Numbered from the stretch's first letter, positions 22,145 to 35,060 are shown. The stretch: DNA of 64,000 nt from Voacanga thouarsii (GCA_026120185.1 JANUWF010001273.1:186001-250000); one strand, 5' to 3'. The notes: generated by a model from the sequence alone, not told the origin. Numbers and translations are program-made.

Positions 22145-23792
22145 TCAAATTCTTGTAATTCCCAAACCTCTTCTCAAATTGTTGAATTTATCTTCAGCTA
22201 GAGGTTTAGTGAAGATATCTACTAGTTGTTCATCCGTTGAGACATATTCAACACACATATCTCCTTTGAGTACATGGTCTTGGATGAAGTGGTACTTAAC
22301 TTCAATATGCTTTGTTCTCGAATGCTGCACTGGATTTTTTGTTAGATTAATAGCACTTGTATTATCACACATTATAGGTACACAATTAAAATTAAGATTG
22401 AAATCTAGCAAAGTATTCTTCATCCATAAGATTTGAGCACAACAACTTCCTACTGCAATATATTCAGCCTCAGTGGTGGATAATGATACGCATGCTTATT
22501 TTTTACGGTGCCATGATACCAGTGAATGTCCAAGAAATTGACAATGGCAACTAGTACTTTTTCTTTCGACTTTACATCCTACACAATCTACATCAGTATA
22601 TCCTATAAGATCAAAAGTATTAGTATGTGGATACTATAATCCATAATCATGTGTGTCAATTAGATATTGAAGTATGCGTTTAACTGCACTTAAACGTGAT
22701 TCCTTCGGACAAGATTGAAACTGAGCACAAAGACATACTGAAAACATGATATCTGGTCTACTAGCAATAAGATATAGTAGACATCAAATCATACCTCTAT
22801 ATTTACGTTCATGTACCTTCTTACCCTTTTCATCTTGGTCAAGTTTTATGGACGTACTCATAGGTGTACTGATTTCTTTTGCTTCATTTATTCCAAACCT
22901 TTTGAGCAACTCTTTGGCATACATAGCTTGGTTTATGAAGATTCTGTCCTTGGTTTGCTTAATTTGCAGTCTAAGAAAGAAGTTCAATTCTCCCATCATA
23001 TTTATTTCAAATTCTTGCTGCATAGTCTTAGCAAACATATTGCACAAAGAGTCTTTAATAGCACCAAAAATAATATCATCAACATAGATTTGGACAATTA
23101 ATAAGTCACCAGAACTATCAGATTTGATGAACAAGGTATTATCAATTAAGCCTCTAGAAAATCCTTTTGAGATTAGGAATCTACTAAGCCTTTCATACCA
23201 AGCTCTTGGAGCTTGCTTTAATCCATAGAGAGCTTTAGAGAGTTTGAAAACATGATTTGGAAAAAGCTCATGAGTAAAACCAGGTGGCTGCTCAACGTAC
23301 ACTTCCTCTTCAATAAAGCCATTTAGAAAGGCACTTTAACATTCGAATTGATTCTAGTCTAGCAACAGGAGTGAATGTTTCATCATAGTCAATGCCTTCT
23401 TCTTGATTAAATCCTTAAGCCACCAATCTAGCTTTATTTCTAATTACAACTCCATTTTCATCAAGTTTATTTCTAGAAACCCATTTTGTCCCAATAACAA
23501 GATGATCATGCGGTCTAGGAATAAGTTTCCAAACCTGATTTCTTTCAAATTGATTTAACTCTTCTTGCATGGCAATAATCCAAAATTCATCATGTAATGC
23601 AATATCAATGCTGCAAGGTTCAATATTTGAAAGAAGAGCAAAATTGTCAATAAAATACCGTTGAGTTTTAACTCCTTGGTTTGGATCTCCAATAATTTGC
23701 TCCTTTGGATGGCCTGATTTGTATTTCCAGTCCTTCAACAATTGATGATTTGCAGAATCTTCAATTTGCTCTTTCTCTTGTTCAATCTGCAA
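22145..23792 (-). pseudogene. Reverse transcriptase and RNase H of the SIRE-like copia element
   Basis: Minus strand from 23792: the N-terminal RT part contains EFWIIAMQEELNQFERNQVW and GTKWVSRNKLDENG. After a break near 23300-23410 come the blocks VYVEQPPGF (initial Val read before the Met at 23302), KALYGLKQAPRAWYERL, the catalytic YVDDIIFG (about 23070-23086) and IFINQAMYAKELLKRF. RNase H follows in another frame with DNTSAINLTKNP, SRTKHIEVKYHFI and DIFTKPL, ending at 22145. Frameshifts and stops separate the pieces around 23415, 22784 and 22440. The catalytic DD pair is intact, but the gene is broken. Confidence 0.9.
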
Positions 23793-23801
23793 TTCTTCAA
23801 T

Positions 23802-24611
23802 CTATTCTTCTTTTGCATGGGTATCTAATGTTGGAGCTTTAACATGATCTAACTTAACTTTATTTGAATTTCCTATATCATCGTCATCTCTTTTTGAAGT
23901 ATAAATGTTAGATTCATCAAATACAACATGCACAAATTCTTCCACACAAAGAGTTCTTTTATTGTATACTCTATAAGCATTTTTGTTGGAAGAGTATCCA
24001 AGAAATATGGCCTCATCAGACTTGTTATCAAATTTTCCAAGATTATCTCTTGTTTTTAGGATAAAATATTTACATCCAAAAACTTTAAAATAAGAGATAA
24101 AGGGAGTTTTATCAAACATATGTTCAAACGGAGTTTTTCTTAAAAATGGTCTTAACATAACTCGATTTATTGTATAGCATGTTGTGTTAACAGCTTCTGC
24201 CTAAAAGTATTTTGGAAGAGAATTTTCACAAAGCATTGATCTAGCCATTTCTTGCAAGGTCCGATTTTTCCTTTCAACAACACCATTTTGTTGAGGAGTT
24301 TTAGCTGCTGAAAAATTATGAAAGACTCCATTTTCATCACAGAAGTGAGTAAATTTGCTGTCACAAAATTCTTTGCCATTGTTACTTCTAATAGAAACCA
24401 GTTTGCATCCAATCAAGTTTTGGACGCGCTTTATCAGTTTTGAAAATTTAGAAAAGGCTTCATCCTTTTGTCCAAGAAATAAGGTCCAGGTAAATCTAGA
24501 GAAATCATCAACAATTACATATGCATATTTTTTATCTCCAAGACTAACAGTCCTCATGGGTCCAAATAAATCTATATGAACTAATTTGAGTGGTTTTGAG
24601 GTTGAAATCAT
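23802..24611 (-). pseudogene. Integrase of the SIRE-like copia element
   Basis: The core holds LVHIDLFGPM with the first Asp and TPQQNGVVERKNR with the Glu. The second catalytic Asp, normally in RSDNGKEF, is Asn here (RSNNGKEF, codon complement of 24381-24383). This is one G-to-A change that removes catalysis. The C-terminal SH3-like part follows with VFGCKYFILK, FDNKSDEAIFLGYS and YRVYNKRT (24158-23802). A stop after ENSLPKYF splits core and tail. Confidence 0.9.
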
Positions 24612-25156
24612 TTTTTTGGTTTAAAAGAGGTTTTGATTTGCTTCCCAAATTGACATGCATAACAGATTTTGTGTTTATCAAATTTCATTTTTGGAAGTCC
24701 CCTAACAAGTTCTTTTGAGGACAGTTTGTTTAACAAATCAAAGGATACATGACCTAATCTTCTATGCCAAAGATAACCATCATTGTCATGAACAGATAGG
24801 CATCTAATTCCATTAGCTATAAGATCATTAAGATAAAACACATATACATTTCCCATGCGTTTGGCAGTAAAGATGATTTTGAGATTTTCACTATCAAGTA
24901 TAGAGCAAAAATCTTTTTCAAAAATGACTTTGCAACCATTGTCACAAAGTTGGCTAATGCTGAGCAGGTTATATTTCAAGTCATCAATAAGTAAGACTTG
25001 CTTTATAAATGTTAAGGAACATTTACCAATATTACCAATGCCAAGAATTTTCCCTTTCTTCTTGTTTGCAAATGTAACAAATCCTTCATTTGTGGTCTGA
25101 ATATCTTTTAACAAAGCTGCATTTCTAGTCATGTGTCTTGAACAACCATTACCCAA
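24608..25156 (-). pseudogene. Protease remnant and GAG-pre-integrase of the SIRE-like copia element
   Basis: The open stretch has GNGCSRHMTRN where Sireviruses carry DSGCSRHMTG, so both the catalytic Asp and the following Ser are changed. Further on, YNLLSISQLCDNG and the HHCC zinc part LWHRRLGHVSFD...CYACQFGK identify the segment before integrase. It joins integrase almost directly (overlap of a few bases with the 24611 Met), so in the living ancestor both were one frame. Confidence 0.85.
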
Positions 25157-25187
25157 AAAACCACTTGGTGAAGCTTAAAGACCGTGC

Positions 25188-26471
25188 CTATACAAGAGAA
25201 GAAGAGATGATTTTTGGTACCCACACTTTCTTAGGTCTATGAAGGTTAGTAACATTTTCTTTGATTTTCCAAAAAGTAACTCCACCGGATTCCACTTTTC
25301 TTTTAACAAGACATCTTGAAACTATATGTCCAAGTTTTTCACAATACGTGCATGCCTTGTATGTGCTGTGACAAGAAGTAGGTTTAACATATTGAAACTC
25401 ATTAGGATCAACATGCTTTTCAGTCATAGGTATATGCAAATTAGACATGCAATCTGATGTTGAAAGGTTTACCTCATTTTCGAAGGCCATGAAGCAAATG
25501 TTGGCAGTTTCTTCCTCAAATTCCTTATCTTCAGATTCATCTTCATTTAAGTCCCAAGCTCCCATCAATCCTTTACCTTTCTTGACCTTTAGGTCTTTCT
25601 TTTTCTTAGATGCTTTTCCTTCCTTGCCTTTTCTAATTGGACAGTCTGCAATAAAGTGATCCGTGCTTTTACATTCAAAGCATTGAGGTTTGAAGCCGGA
25701 GGTTTGTCCTTTCTTTCTTATAAGCTTCCTTCCTCGTTTGTAGTTTCTTTTGTTGAACATCCTTCTGAATTTCTTTGCTATCATTGCCAAGTCATCACTG
25801 TCCATTTCCATGCCTTCATTGCTTTCCGAGAGACTTATTTCTCCATCTTCATTTTCATCCTTTAAAGCAATCCCTTTTTTGCCTCTATCATGATCATCAG
25901 ATTCATGAAATCTTTTAACCTTCATCTCATGAGTTAAAAGAGATCCAATCAACTCTTCAGTAGGTAGAGATTTTAAATCCTTGGATTCTTTTACAGCAAG
26001 AATTTTAGGCTGCCAGCTTTTTGGTAGAGCATCAAGAATTTTTCGGTTTTGTTCCCCAAGGGAATAAACCTTTCCGTAAGCTTTCAGACCATTTGAGGTA
26101 TTAGTAAATCTTGTGAACATGTATGTGATACTTTCATTTGGCCTCATAGTAAATAATTCATAATCATGAATAAGAAGCCCTAGTTTTGATTCTTTAACTT
26201 GGTCAGTCCCCTCATAAGTGACTTCAAGCATTCTCCACATATCATGGGCTGAATCACAGCCACTAACATGGTTGTATTCAGTCGCATATAGTGCACAACA
26301 CAAAATGTTCATAGCTTGAAAATTTAGAGTCATTTTCGCATTGTCTTCCACACTATTCTCATCATTCTATTTAGGTATTTTTATGCCATCAATCATCTTT
26401 GATGGAATAAAAAGACCATTCTCTATTAAACTCCACAACTCAAAGTTAATAGAACACACGTAAATTTTCAT
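25188..26471 (-). pseudogene. gag: gag of the SIRE-like copia element
   Basis: From ATG 26471 the reading MKIYVCSINFELW is the conserved copia capsid start. A TAG interrupts it before 26351, after which 387 codons stay open. The UBN2-type part shows AMNILCCALYATEY, VTYEGTDQVKESKL and LPTEELIGSLLTHE. One CCHC knuckle, CFECKSTDHFIADC, lies near 25630-25685, and a second Cys/His cluster, CTYCEKLGHIVSRC, lies further on. Family-like text (PHLFNGSNYTC) extends upstream to about 26590 without an ATG, so the true start lay nearer the primer site. Long Lys/Glu-rich linkers separate the zinc motifs. Confidence 0.9.
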
Positions 26472-26610
26472 CCTATTTTTCTAGCAAGTATAATTACTTC
26501 CATTAAACAAATGAGGATGATTTGTTGAACACCCTTCAATATATGGAAAAGAGGATGAGCTTGCTATTAAGATCTTTTCTACAAGGCTATTAAACCAAGA
26601 GTATGTACAC

Positions 26611-26625
26611 CTTGCTCTGATACCA
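26611..26625 (-). other. Primer binding site of the SIRE-like copia element
   Basis: The minus strand reads TGGTATCAGAGCAAG, complementary to the initiator-Met tRNA end, two bases inside the LTR boundary. This fixes the orientation and the 5' LTR edge. Confidence 0.92.
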
Positions 26626-26627
26626 AA

Positions 26628-27967
26628 TGAAAAACCTTAGAGGGGGGTTAATAAGGTTTTTGGCAAGTAAAAATAATTTTTTTGAATTGTCTAAAATGCT
26701 GAACAAGAATGATCACCAAGTTACATGGACTAACTTTATAGATGCATAGAATGCTATCCAAGTACTCGTAGATGTATATCCAGATTTAGACTGTGAAAGA
26801 TCATAAAAAGACAGTACATGAACCATTGAATAAAATGAGATAAGAGATGTACAGTGGTTCGATCAACAATGATCTACGTCCACTACCTTAAGCCTCACAC
26901 TTAAGGATTTTCAACCATATTTCATTAACCTCACTTAATGAAACCGATTCACATACAAGAGAGGATCACCACGCTAGGTTTTCCACAACCTCTCAAACAC
27001 ATCATAGATCACTCATTTGGTTTTACTCCACAACCGTGACACAAACACAAAATAAGGATCACCCCAATGGGTTTTACCACACAACATTGAACATACACAA
27101 AACACAAGGCTCACCCCTATGGGTTTTACACCACAACCTTGAATAAACACCATCACAAGGCTCACCCCTATGGGTTCTACACCACAACCTTGCACTACAA
27201 CAGAGAATTGAAAATCAATAGAACAGAGATAAACTCACTTACTTGAGCAAATGTTCTCTCGGATACAAGCCACAAAAATGTTTTTTCTTTGATACACAAT
27301 GAACTCACTGTGAAGCTAGATAAAAGAAGATTTTTTGAAAATATTGAGCAATAATGTTTCTAAGATAGATGTTTAAAAAATCTCTAGATCTAATCTTGCC
27401 TTAAGGGCTATTTATAGAGCTAAAAAGTGGAGCGCTAATGGTCATAAAAAAACGGCTATAAATTTTTCCATTTAAACTCATCCGAGTTTTTTACTCGGGT
27501 TTTGGACAAAGATGCATCCAAAAGGTAAGTCCAATATAGCACATTCCTGACAAAAAAATTTTAACCCGGTTTACAGGATTTTGGATGAACTTTTTGGATT
27601 CAAATTGTTCCATCCAAAATTCTGTGAATTTTAAAAACTTTGAAAATCATCTCCTTTAAAGCTTCAAGGTAAAGTCAAATGAATCAAAAGATAAGAAGAC
27701 ATAGGAATTAATAAATATACCTTAATAACACTTCCTAGTCTATCATTCTTCATAAAGAGCTTCCATGATATATAACTTTTCATACTCTGATTTTCTCATT
27801 TGATCTTCTAATCTTGAAATCAGTTATGAAGAGATTGTCAACAATTCTTATATGAAGATTTTAGAAGAATAAAGATTAATCATGTCCTATCATAGGGAAT
27901 TAATAAGTTCGTCCATATCAACGTTTGTCATAAATCAAAACATAAAAGAAAGCCCCTAGCGCTAACA
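26628..27967 (-). repeat. 5' LTR of the SIRE-like copia element
   Basis: The inner edge is certain: on the minus strand the LTR ends ...CTAAGGTTTTTCA next to the primer site. The outer edge at 27967 is chosen because the minus strand there starts TGTTAGCGCTAGGGGC and continues with a text typical of Sirevirus LTR starts (TTTTGATTTATGACAAAC). Length would be 1340 bases. The partner LTR is outside the window, so the duplication cannot be checked. A repeated ~55-base unit 'caaggctcacccctatgggttttacaccacaacc' occurs three to four times around 26960-27200. Confidence 0.65.
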
Positions 27968-28540
27968 CAAGATTAATTAAAATTCTCAAGTCTTGACAAA
28001 TATCTTTTCCAATAAAACAATTTCATCAAATTCCATCTAATGAATGACAAAACTCATATCAAAGTAAGAAAAAGAATTACAACCTTTCTTAACAATAAAA
28101 CCACTGAATTTTTTTGAAAAAATTATCACAAACACAAACTATATTCATCAAATAATATGGAAAAGTATTTCTTCAACTTTTATTCCCCCCCCTCCCCACA
28201 AACACTTAAATTGGGCATTATCCTCAATGGCCAAGGATAAACTAATAAAAGGACAACCAAGAAGACCAAGATGAAGAAAGAATAAGAATAAAGTGAAGAA
28301 AATACTTCCATTACATTGGTGTGCCATCAGGTTGAATCCATCTAAATGAAGGATCATTACAGGAGAACCTACTAAAAGAGAAGAAACAAAAGAAAGAAAA
28401 CATAAATGTAGAAAATGAAAATAAAAATAAGATTAAAAAAATGAAAACGAAAGGAAAAGAAAAGACACCTATAAGCTAGGAAAGGTCATTAAAATTTAAA
28501 AGAAAAAGAAATAACAGAAAATAAAATACAAAAGATTGAG
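27968..28540 (-). other. 3' untranslated end of the Athila-like element
   Basis: No gene. On the minus strand GCCATTGAGGATAATGCCCAATTTAAGTGTTTGTGGGGAGGGGGGG (28171-28235 region) resembles the G-rich run that follows the last ORF in Athila/Tat elements and precedes their polypurine tract. The SIRE-like copia inserted just beyond it, so the Athila-like 3' LTR is not visible. Confidence 0.5.
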
Positions 28541-31468
28541 TCAAGAATCATTCTCATGGTCATCGTGGTCAGTATCATCAGCTCCGCGACTGGAAGATGC
28601 ACTAATAACATGTTGGATCAAAGTGGCCAACTTTTGATCTTGGACGTCCTGGCGGTGTCGAATGTTGGTAGTGGAATCTTAGAGCTGGAGGAGGATAGTC
28701 ATCGTTCTCTCTAGCTGGGCCTCCATGCATGCCTCAAAATCAATGGATGAATGAGAGCTAGTGGCATAAGGGGCTGGTCTAGCGAATGGTGGCTCTTCCT
28801 CCACCTCAATAGGGGAAAGCTCCTCCCTTCTGGGGTACTGCACCTCATATGGCCTCTTCCACCTATTTTCCCTCTTATCATAGCAATACCTACACTAAAC
28901 TAAAGTATGCTCTGTCACAAGGTCACGGTCAGTAGTGGGCTCACTCAGCTCACCATGTAGTCTGTAACACCCCGCTACCTAGGCCCGCCGGGGCCGGGGA
29001 TGTCGCCCCGTCCAAAGGACAAAGGGTCTTTATAACTAGGTCACACAATTAAAATAGTGAAATGAAAATAATAATTTAACTTAAAATTTATTACAACCCA
29101 AGAATAAATCCACGAATAAAACCATGAATTCCTAAAAGGAAATAAATCCATAAATAAAATCATCCACTCTCAACTCCCAAAACAATACATAAAAATAAAA
29201 GACAACATTCTCTTCCAAGGCAGATAACACTAGCTACTCATCCCCACAGCAGGATCGACCTGAAATCATGGTAAAAAGGTCATGAGACAGAAATCTCAGT
29301 AAGTCCGTGTGTGCTTTGGGTGTTCAGTGAAAACAGTTCGTGGATGCAAAGTGTGAAATCTTTATAAGAGAAATATTGGCAAGAAATAAACATTAGTCAA
29401 AAGCAAGAGTGGTGTTTTCCTCTTTTTGAAACCATACAAATGCACAATAAAATCAACCACTCATAAAGGTGGTCATGGGTTACCACACGTTGAGCCCCAT
29501 AACAATACAATGGTCAGAATGCCACACTTTGTGCAGACTGACAAAAGAAATACTGGCAAACAATGATTGATGTTCAAAAATAAGAGTGGCGTTTTTGGCT
29601 TTTCCAGCCATACATAATTTATAAGATCAGCCACTCGAAAGAAAGGATTTTGGGTTACCACACATTGGGCCCCATAACCGGTCAGAATGCCTAACACTTT
29701 GTGCAGAGTGACAAAAGGTAGGTGATCGGCCTACCGGGTAAGATACTCCTCATTCTCTATACCCAAACAACAATCGGATGTCCATTCCGGCAAAACACAG
29801 TCACTTGACTGAAATAAAACAAACTGCTAGCTCGGACCGGCCTGACTAAGTAGTACTGACATTTCTCTAAGTTGAGCTTATCTTCTGGAAGTGGCCTCCT
29901 GCCAGAAGACTCACTCTTGCTCTTCAAAACTAGTACTACTAGCCTACCCTTATTGAGTAGTCAACGTAACATATCCCACTTGGGGAGAAAATGAACAAAA
30001 CACAGTTCCACTTGAAAATGGCAATTAGGGTTTTTCAAAGTTTAGGGCAAAACTGGTTTTAGAAAGAATTTTAGGTTTTGAGTAAAACTGCCCCTTGATT
30101 TGCAAATAATTTATTTGTCTGAAATGAGAATGGAAATAATCCCCAATTACCTTTACAGAAATGAGTGACCATTCACTCTATATTTGGCTTGCCATAAAAA
30201 AAAAATCATTTTTCATCAAACAGGTTTTATGCAGGAGCTTATCTGATCCTTGCTCACAACAAAGGTCTCCAATAGCTGACCTGACCCGCATAGGGTAAAT
30301 ACAAACCACAATCAAACTCAAGCAAAAGACTTACTTTCTCAAATAAAACTAACTCAACTTACTACAGTCATATCCCTAGTGTCCCAAGCTTTAAGGCTCA
30401 ATAATAAATAAAAAGGTTTATAAAATAATTCTAGTTTGATATTAAAATAACTAGAGTTTGGGAAATAGGTACAAAAAGTTGAAGGTTTAAATCTTGCTAA
30501 AAATAAATTATGGTTTATTTGAAAAATGGTCCAAGGTAGTATTAGATAAAATAATGATTTATTAATAATTTAGTTGTTAGAAAATAATTGATAGCTAAAA
30601 TTTGTTGAAATTAAATTTAATGAGTCTTGCTTGAAAAATAATAAGCAAATCCTTAGTGGGTTTTGATTAAAAGATAATAATTAAATTTTTAGTAATAAAT
30701 ATTTTATTAATTATAATTATTTCCATAAAAGGCTTTAATTGATTTTATCATTTTATATAATATATATATATATATATTTTCCAGCAAAAACTATTATTTA
30801 TTTGACTAGAATATCACTATTTTATATAAAAGACCAAATCCACATTTTCCCATGGTTTTCAAAATTTTACTAGAAAAATCATATTATTAAATATTTTATT
30901 AATGAAATAAAGATTAGCTTAGGGACAACTAGATCATGAATATATTTCTATAGCTAACCACAAACATGAACATATACAACCATTCAATTCATCAAATAAT
31001 CCAAATCATGCCTATAAGCATAGATTTCAATTTATCAAAATATGATCTAACCCTTACTAGCTTAAATATGATCATGGCTTCAATAGTCCAACACGAATAT
31101 AAATCATATTCACCAAAGGTGACATAATCTCTAGCATACTTCATCACAAATACTACCTATGACATGCATCAACCTCAAATCATCATATAATCATCCAAGA
31201 CAATCCTTCCATGCATAAATCCCATCTCCTTCACAAACATACATATATTCATACTTCAATCTCAACAATATATATATATCCTCCAATCCTATCACCATCT
31301 ACCTATTATCGTCATCATCCTAGAGACATGAATCTAGAGTTTAAAAAGGAAGATTGAAGGTACTTACTTGGTTGATGAATGCTTTGAAGGAGTTTAGAGT
31401 AGATCTCAACTCCTAGATGTCTAACTTTGTCCATGGGAGATGGCGAAAGCATGTTCATGGGAGAAAAG

Positions 31469-32913
31469 TGTTGGGATTCGTGGACTCCTAAACGCGGAAA
31501 ACATCTACGAATCCCTCCCGAGGACCCAAGTAAATGACTAAGAAGATCTAAGCTTTAAGAATTACCTCTGGTTGCTGTAATCGAAATCCTTCGATTCTGG
31601 TTGCGCTGTTGTACGTTCAACCCGAACAATCACCAGACGCTGCAGTATGCGAACGTCCTCTATCGAATACACACCGCGAACTCACTCGATACCCAGGGAG
31701 TGCTAGCGCCTAGGGTTTGAGAGGTTTTTTTTTTCTCTGGTAGAGAATGGCACGAATGTTCTCAACCGAAAAATTGGACTATTGAAAGACGGCTAGGGTT
31801 TTCTTAAAAAAACCCTCAAACCTCTTAGAGTCCAACCCTAATAATATCTTATCATATTGTAATTTAAATTCAAATTAAATTAAAACTGATATGATAAGAT
31901 TCTGCCATTATCTCGGTAATTTAACTAATTATTTTACCGAGTTAGATTCTTATAATCTGGATATCATCCAGATTCATCAAACCTGGTCACCAGAAAAATA
32001 ACCTAACAAGTTCGCTTATTGTGTGACCCTATAGGTTCATTTAACACTGGCAGCGTGCCTAAATCATATTTAAATGGCCCACAAGTTATAAGCGGTTTCT
32101 AGTAAAACATTATAACTATCCAGGTTAAATAAAGATCGGTGATCTCTTTGAACCAAACCATAATTTTATATTTAGTCCTTTTGTCACACGATATCCAGAT
32201 TAAGCATAAGGCACGGAGCATGTCATCCTTATTAAGCTTAATCAATTATTTCTTGATTTCATAGTAGACTGTTCAAACAAATGATATCAATATCTTAGAT
32301 TGATATACTTGAGCACGGCCATGCATTTTAACAGTCTAACTTATCAAGGGGCCCATGGATATCTCTCCCATAACTGAGAGGGACAAATTCCTTCACAATC
32401 AATCATATTCATCTCCTTGATTTATTCTATATCCAACAGTAGTCTAATTTATTATCTGGTTAAAGACAACTTTAGACAATGCCAAAATATAGAATTTATC
32501 AAGTAAGAAACTATGATGAATTTAGGTCCAAGGACTTTCAATATTATTATGGCTAGAAAGTACTTATGACATATTCCATGAAGTACTCTCACAGTGGGTC
32601 ATGTCCAATACAATGTTCTGTAACATTTATTTATGTCTTGACTCGATATCACAAATATCCATGGCCAGTAAAACATAGCCATCAAGTCACAAACATACTA
32701 ATCTTAATTTATTATTATTCCAATAATAATAATCGATCAGGGACAGTTTTAGAATAGTCATTGTATTCATTGTAGGGTTTTACTATCAAGTCACGTACTT
32801 GATGACCAACAAAACAAAACTCACTATTCATGGAAAGGAAAACCTCATATTATTATATAAAACATAATGACAATTGTATAAGTACAAATTGACTCTAGGG
32901 CATATCCCCAACA
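31469..32913 (-). mobile_element. Solo LTR of a copia element
   Basis: Bounded by TGTTGGGATTCG and ATATCCCCAACA, with aaaag at 31464-31468 and 32914-32918. Length is 1445 bases. The minus strand starts TGTTGGGGATATGCCCTAGAG, a widespread start for plant copia LTRs. The text around 32300-32420 (gagcacggccatgcat, ggatatctctcccat) is also typical. No internal domains remain. Confidence 0.9.
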
Positions 32914-34602
32914 AAAAGGTCATTCGGCCAATAGAGGGGAGAGAGAGAGAGAGAGAAAGAGAAAAAGAAATCATTAGTATGATTATTTGCATAGATTCTC
33001 ATTAGAGATCAAGGTTAGAGAAGATGAAGTTGCTAGAATAAGTTTACCTTGATGGTGTTCTTGACCTTGACAGAAATTTCTAGTTTTGATTCGAAGTAGC
33101 AAGATGTTTGGAGGAGTTTGATGTGAAAAACGGTGTTGATGGATTCACAGCAATGTGTAGATCAAATCTGGAAGTTTTTGAGTGGATTTGAGATGGTTTG
33201 GAGGGGTATTAGGTGTAGAGAAGAAGTAGGTGTTCTTGGTGTAGTGCGTGTGTTCTTGATGATTGCAGAAAATCGAGAGAGAGAGAGAAGGAAGGAATTT
33301 GCAGCTGCCGAATTTTCTGTGAGAGATGGCTGGCCGATTTTTAGTAGGGTTTAGGGAGTTGTTTCTATGATTTAGAAGGGAAAAGGAAAGGTTAGTTGTT
33401 ACAATCTTGGTAGAATATTTTTAGGAAGTGAATTTGGAAAGTAAATATCCTAAGAATATCTTAATTGCTTGGACAGCTTTGAAGTCTGCCATGGCTGATT
33501 GTTTGAGCAGAATTTCGTGGGATTAATGCTGACTTATAGAGGCTTATGGTGGCTAAAAGTAGGGTGTACAATGATGAAGAAGAAGTCTGGTCCATTGAGC
33601 AAAATATTATGGAAGGTTGCTAAATAAGATGGCTGAGATTTTGGAAACCAATCAACTAAATTGCAGGGATTTGTTTGAGAGATTTTTGGACAGCCATTGA
33701 TGGAATTTCGTGCAGAAGTTCAAGGGGATCAATGGAGCTCTGTTGATGGAGGTTTAAGGAAGGTTTTGACAGATTAGGGTTGGTGTTTCAGCGAGAAGAG
33801 AAATAGGAAACAAGCTGGACAAAAATCTGCACAGAAATTTAGCTGCACATTGAATTTTCTGGCAGATTATCGTCTGCCACTTCCACCCATTTTGCAGCGA
33901 GCTGGAAGGGGGGTTTCAGGGGTATTCAAGGCTAGTTTCCAACCTTCTTCATGGAGGAAAAACATGGCTAAGGTTCTGCACAAAATCTGGAAGAAAATAG
34001 CTTAGTTTTGGGCTCTGAAAACTGATTTTCTTACAAGATTTCTTTCTATTTTGCTCCAGCTTGTGCAGTCCGAAATTGGCCCAGAATTTTCAGGTTTCAA
34101 ACTGATCCTAAAGACCATTTTTCTGGAAACATTTGGGAGGGAATGTTAGCTAGAAATTTCGCCCTTTTGAAGGTACAACAAGCTGGAAAATTCCAACTCA
34201 TTCCATGAAGAAAGATGAAATAAGCTAGAGGAAAAATTCAGCAAGCTCACTAGAGATATTTTCCTCATGGAATTCCTCACAACTCTTCCATATTTTTTTC
34301 AGACCATAGGTAGTCTTTTACCAAGACATTTTGATCCTAAAAGGCCTTAGCACTTTACTAAATTTTCTGGAAAGAAAAAGGCTAGAACACATTGATCAAA
34401 CTAATGAGTTAAGCATTGAGAAAAATTAAAGAACAAGGAAGAATGAATTTCCCTTCAAGAATTTTGAGTAGAGTAAAGATTGAAATGAGAATTCTCCGGT
34501 CTCTCCTAGGACATTATCACCACCTTGTTCTAGGTTCTTAAGGCCGAAACTAATCCTCCCTAAGCAAAAATAAAATTGAATCTGGCTAAAGCTTCTATGA
34601 TA

Positions 34603-34656
34603 GACTTTGAACCCAAGACCTCAAGAATTAATTCCAAAGCTCTAACCACCACACCA
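34603..34656 (-). promoter_or_regulatory. tRNA-like A-box/B-box module in LTR, copy 3
   Basis: Minus-strand B-box GGTTCAAAGTC (complement of 34603-34613) is close to consensus. The A-box position reads TGGTGTGGTGG (complement of 34646-34656), with the invariant A changed to G. Spacing is 32 bases. Confidence 0.42.
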
Positions 34657-34910
34657 CAACAACTCTTGTTGCTATTTCTACTAGAAAAATTATTTCCTAT
34701 TCAATCCACAAGCTATCTCCTTATTTTCACCTCGGGCAAAAATTACCATTTTGCCCATCTCACATATCACTCACCAACAAGACTTCAAGATAATAAAAAT
34801 CAAATTTAAAGCACATAGAAATCATATGAAAACATATTTAATGATGAAATAAAGCATGATATGCATCCCAACCCCCTTACTCTAAGGTTGGTCTTGACTG
34901 GGGTTTCACA

Positions 34911-34923
34911 TCCTCCCCTCCTT
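34911..34923 (-). other. Polypurine tract of the pol-less gypsy element
   Basis: The minus strand reads AAGGAGGGGAGGA directly before the 3' LTR start TGTGAAACC. The upstream TTTCGGGGCGAAATGCTTCT matches the text before the tract in the full-length element. Confidence 0.88.
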
Positions 34924-34939
34924 AGAAGCATTTCGCCCC

Positions 34940-35060
34940 GAAATTCAAGCATACCTCTATTTCAGCTCGGGATTCTTCTATTTAACCCACTCTTCCAATT
35001 CCCACGTGGCATCCTGCGTGCCATGATGCTCCCACTGAACCTTGACCATTGGGTACGGGC
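34940..35060 (-). pseudogene. Chromodomain remnant of the pol-less gypsy element
   Basis: The minus strand encodes VKVQWEHHGTQDATWELEEWVK, a stop, then KNPELK. This aligns with VKILWDHHGAQDAMWETEEWLRRKYPDMF at the end of the full-length element. It shows that pol was once present and was lost by internal deletion. Confidence 0.82.

Larger units (their letters stand above)
1..27967 (-). mobile_element. SIRE-like Ty1/copia retrotransposon, interrupted, 3' end outside window
   Basis: Reading right to left on the minus strand, the order is LTR (26628-27967), initiator-Met primer site (26611-26625), gag, protease remnant, integrase, reverse transcriptase, RNase H, then an extra ORF (875 to 1). 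Integrase before reverse transcriptase is the Ty1/copia order, and an extra ORF after pol is the hallmark of Sireviruses. A 20.8 kb block (1194-22023) flanked by aattg duplications sits between pol and the extra ORF. Removing it leaves the ORF start about 440 bases downstream of the pol stop. The 3' LTR lies left of the window. All coding parts carry stops or frameshifts, so the copy is dead. The bases beside the LTR (27968 onward) belong to an Athila-like host element. Confidence 0.8.
28963..34910 (-). repeat. 3' LTR of the pol-less gypsy element (with solo copia LTR inside)
   Basis: 5948 bases, or about 4.5 kb after subtracting the solo LTR at 31469-32913 and its duplication. Landmarks in common with the sister LTRs are the 'gggccggggatgtcgccccg' start, the 'ggttaccacac' blocks, AT-rich 30400-30800 with a TA run, a GA run near 32939-32960, and the tRNA-like box pair at 34603-34656. 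No coding capacity is evident. Short ORFs such as 33133-33354 are incidental. Confidence 0.9.

Noticed and set aside
22026..23101. Plus-strand ORFs of 136, 113 and 96 codons
   Set aside because: They are antisense shadows of the copia reverse transcriptase and RNase H, whose minus-strand motifs are unambiguous.
26960..27200. Short repeat 'caaggctcacccctatgggttttacaccacaacc' considered as a satellite
   Set aside because: There are only three to four units inside the copia LTR, so I treat it as an LTR subrepeat noted in that entry.
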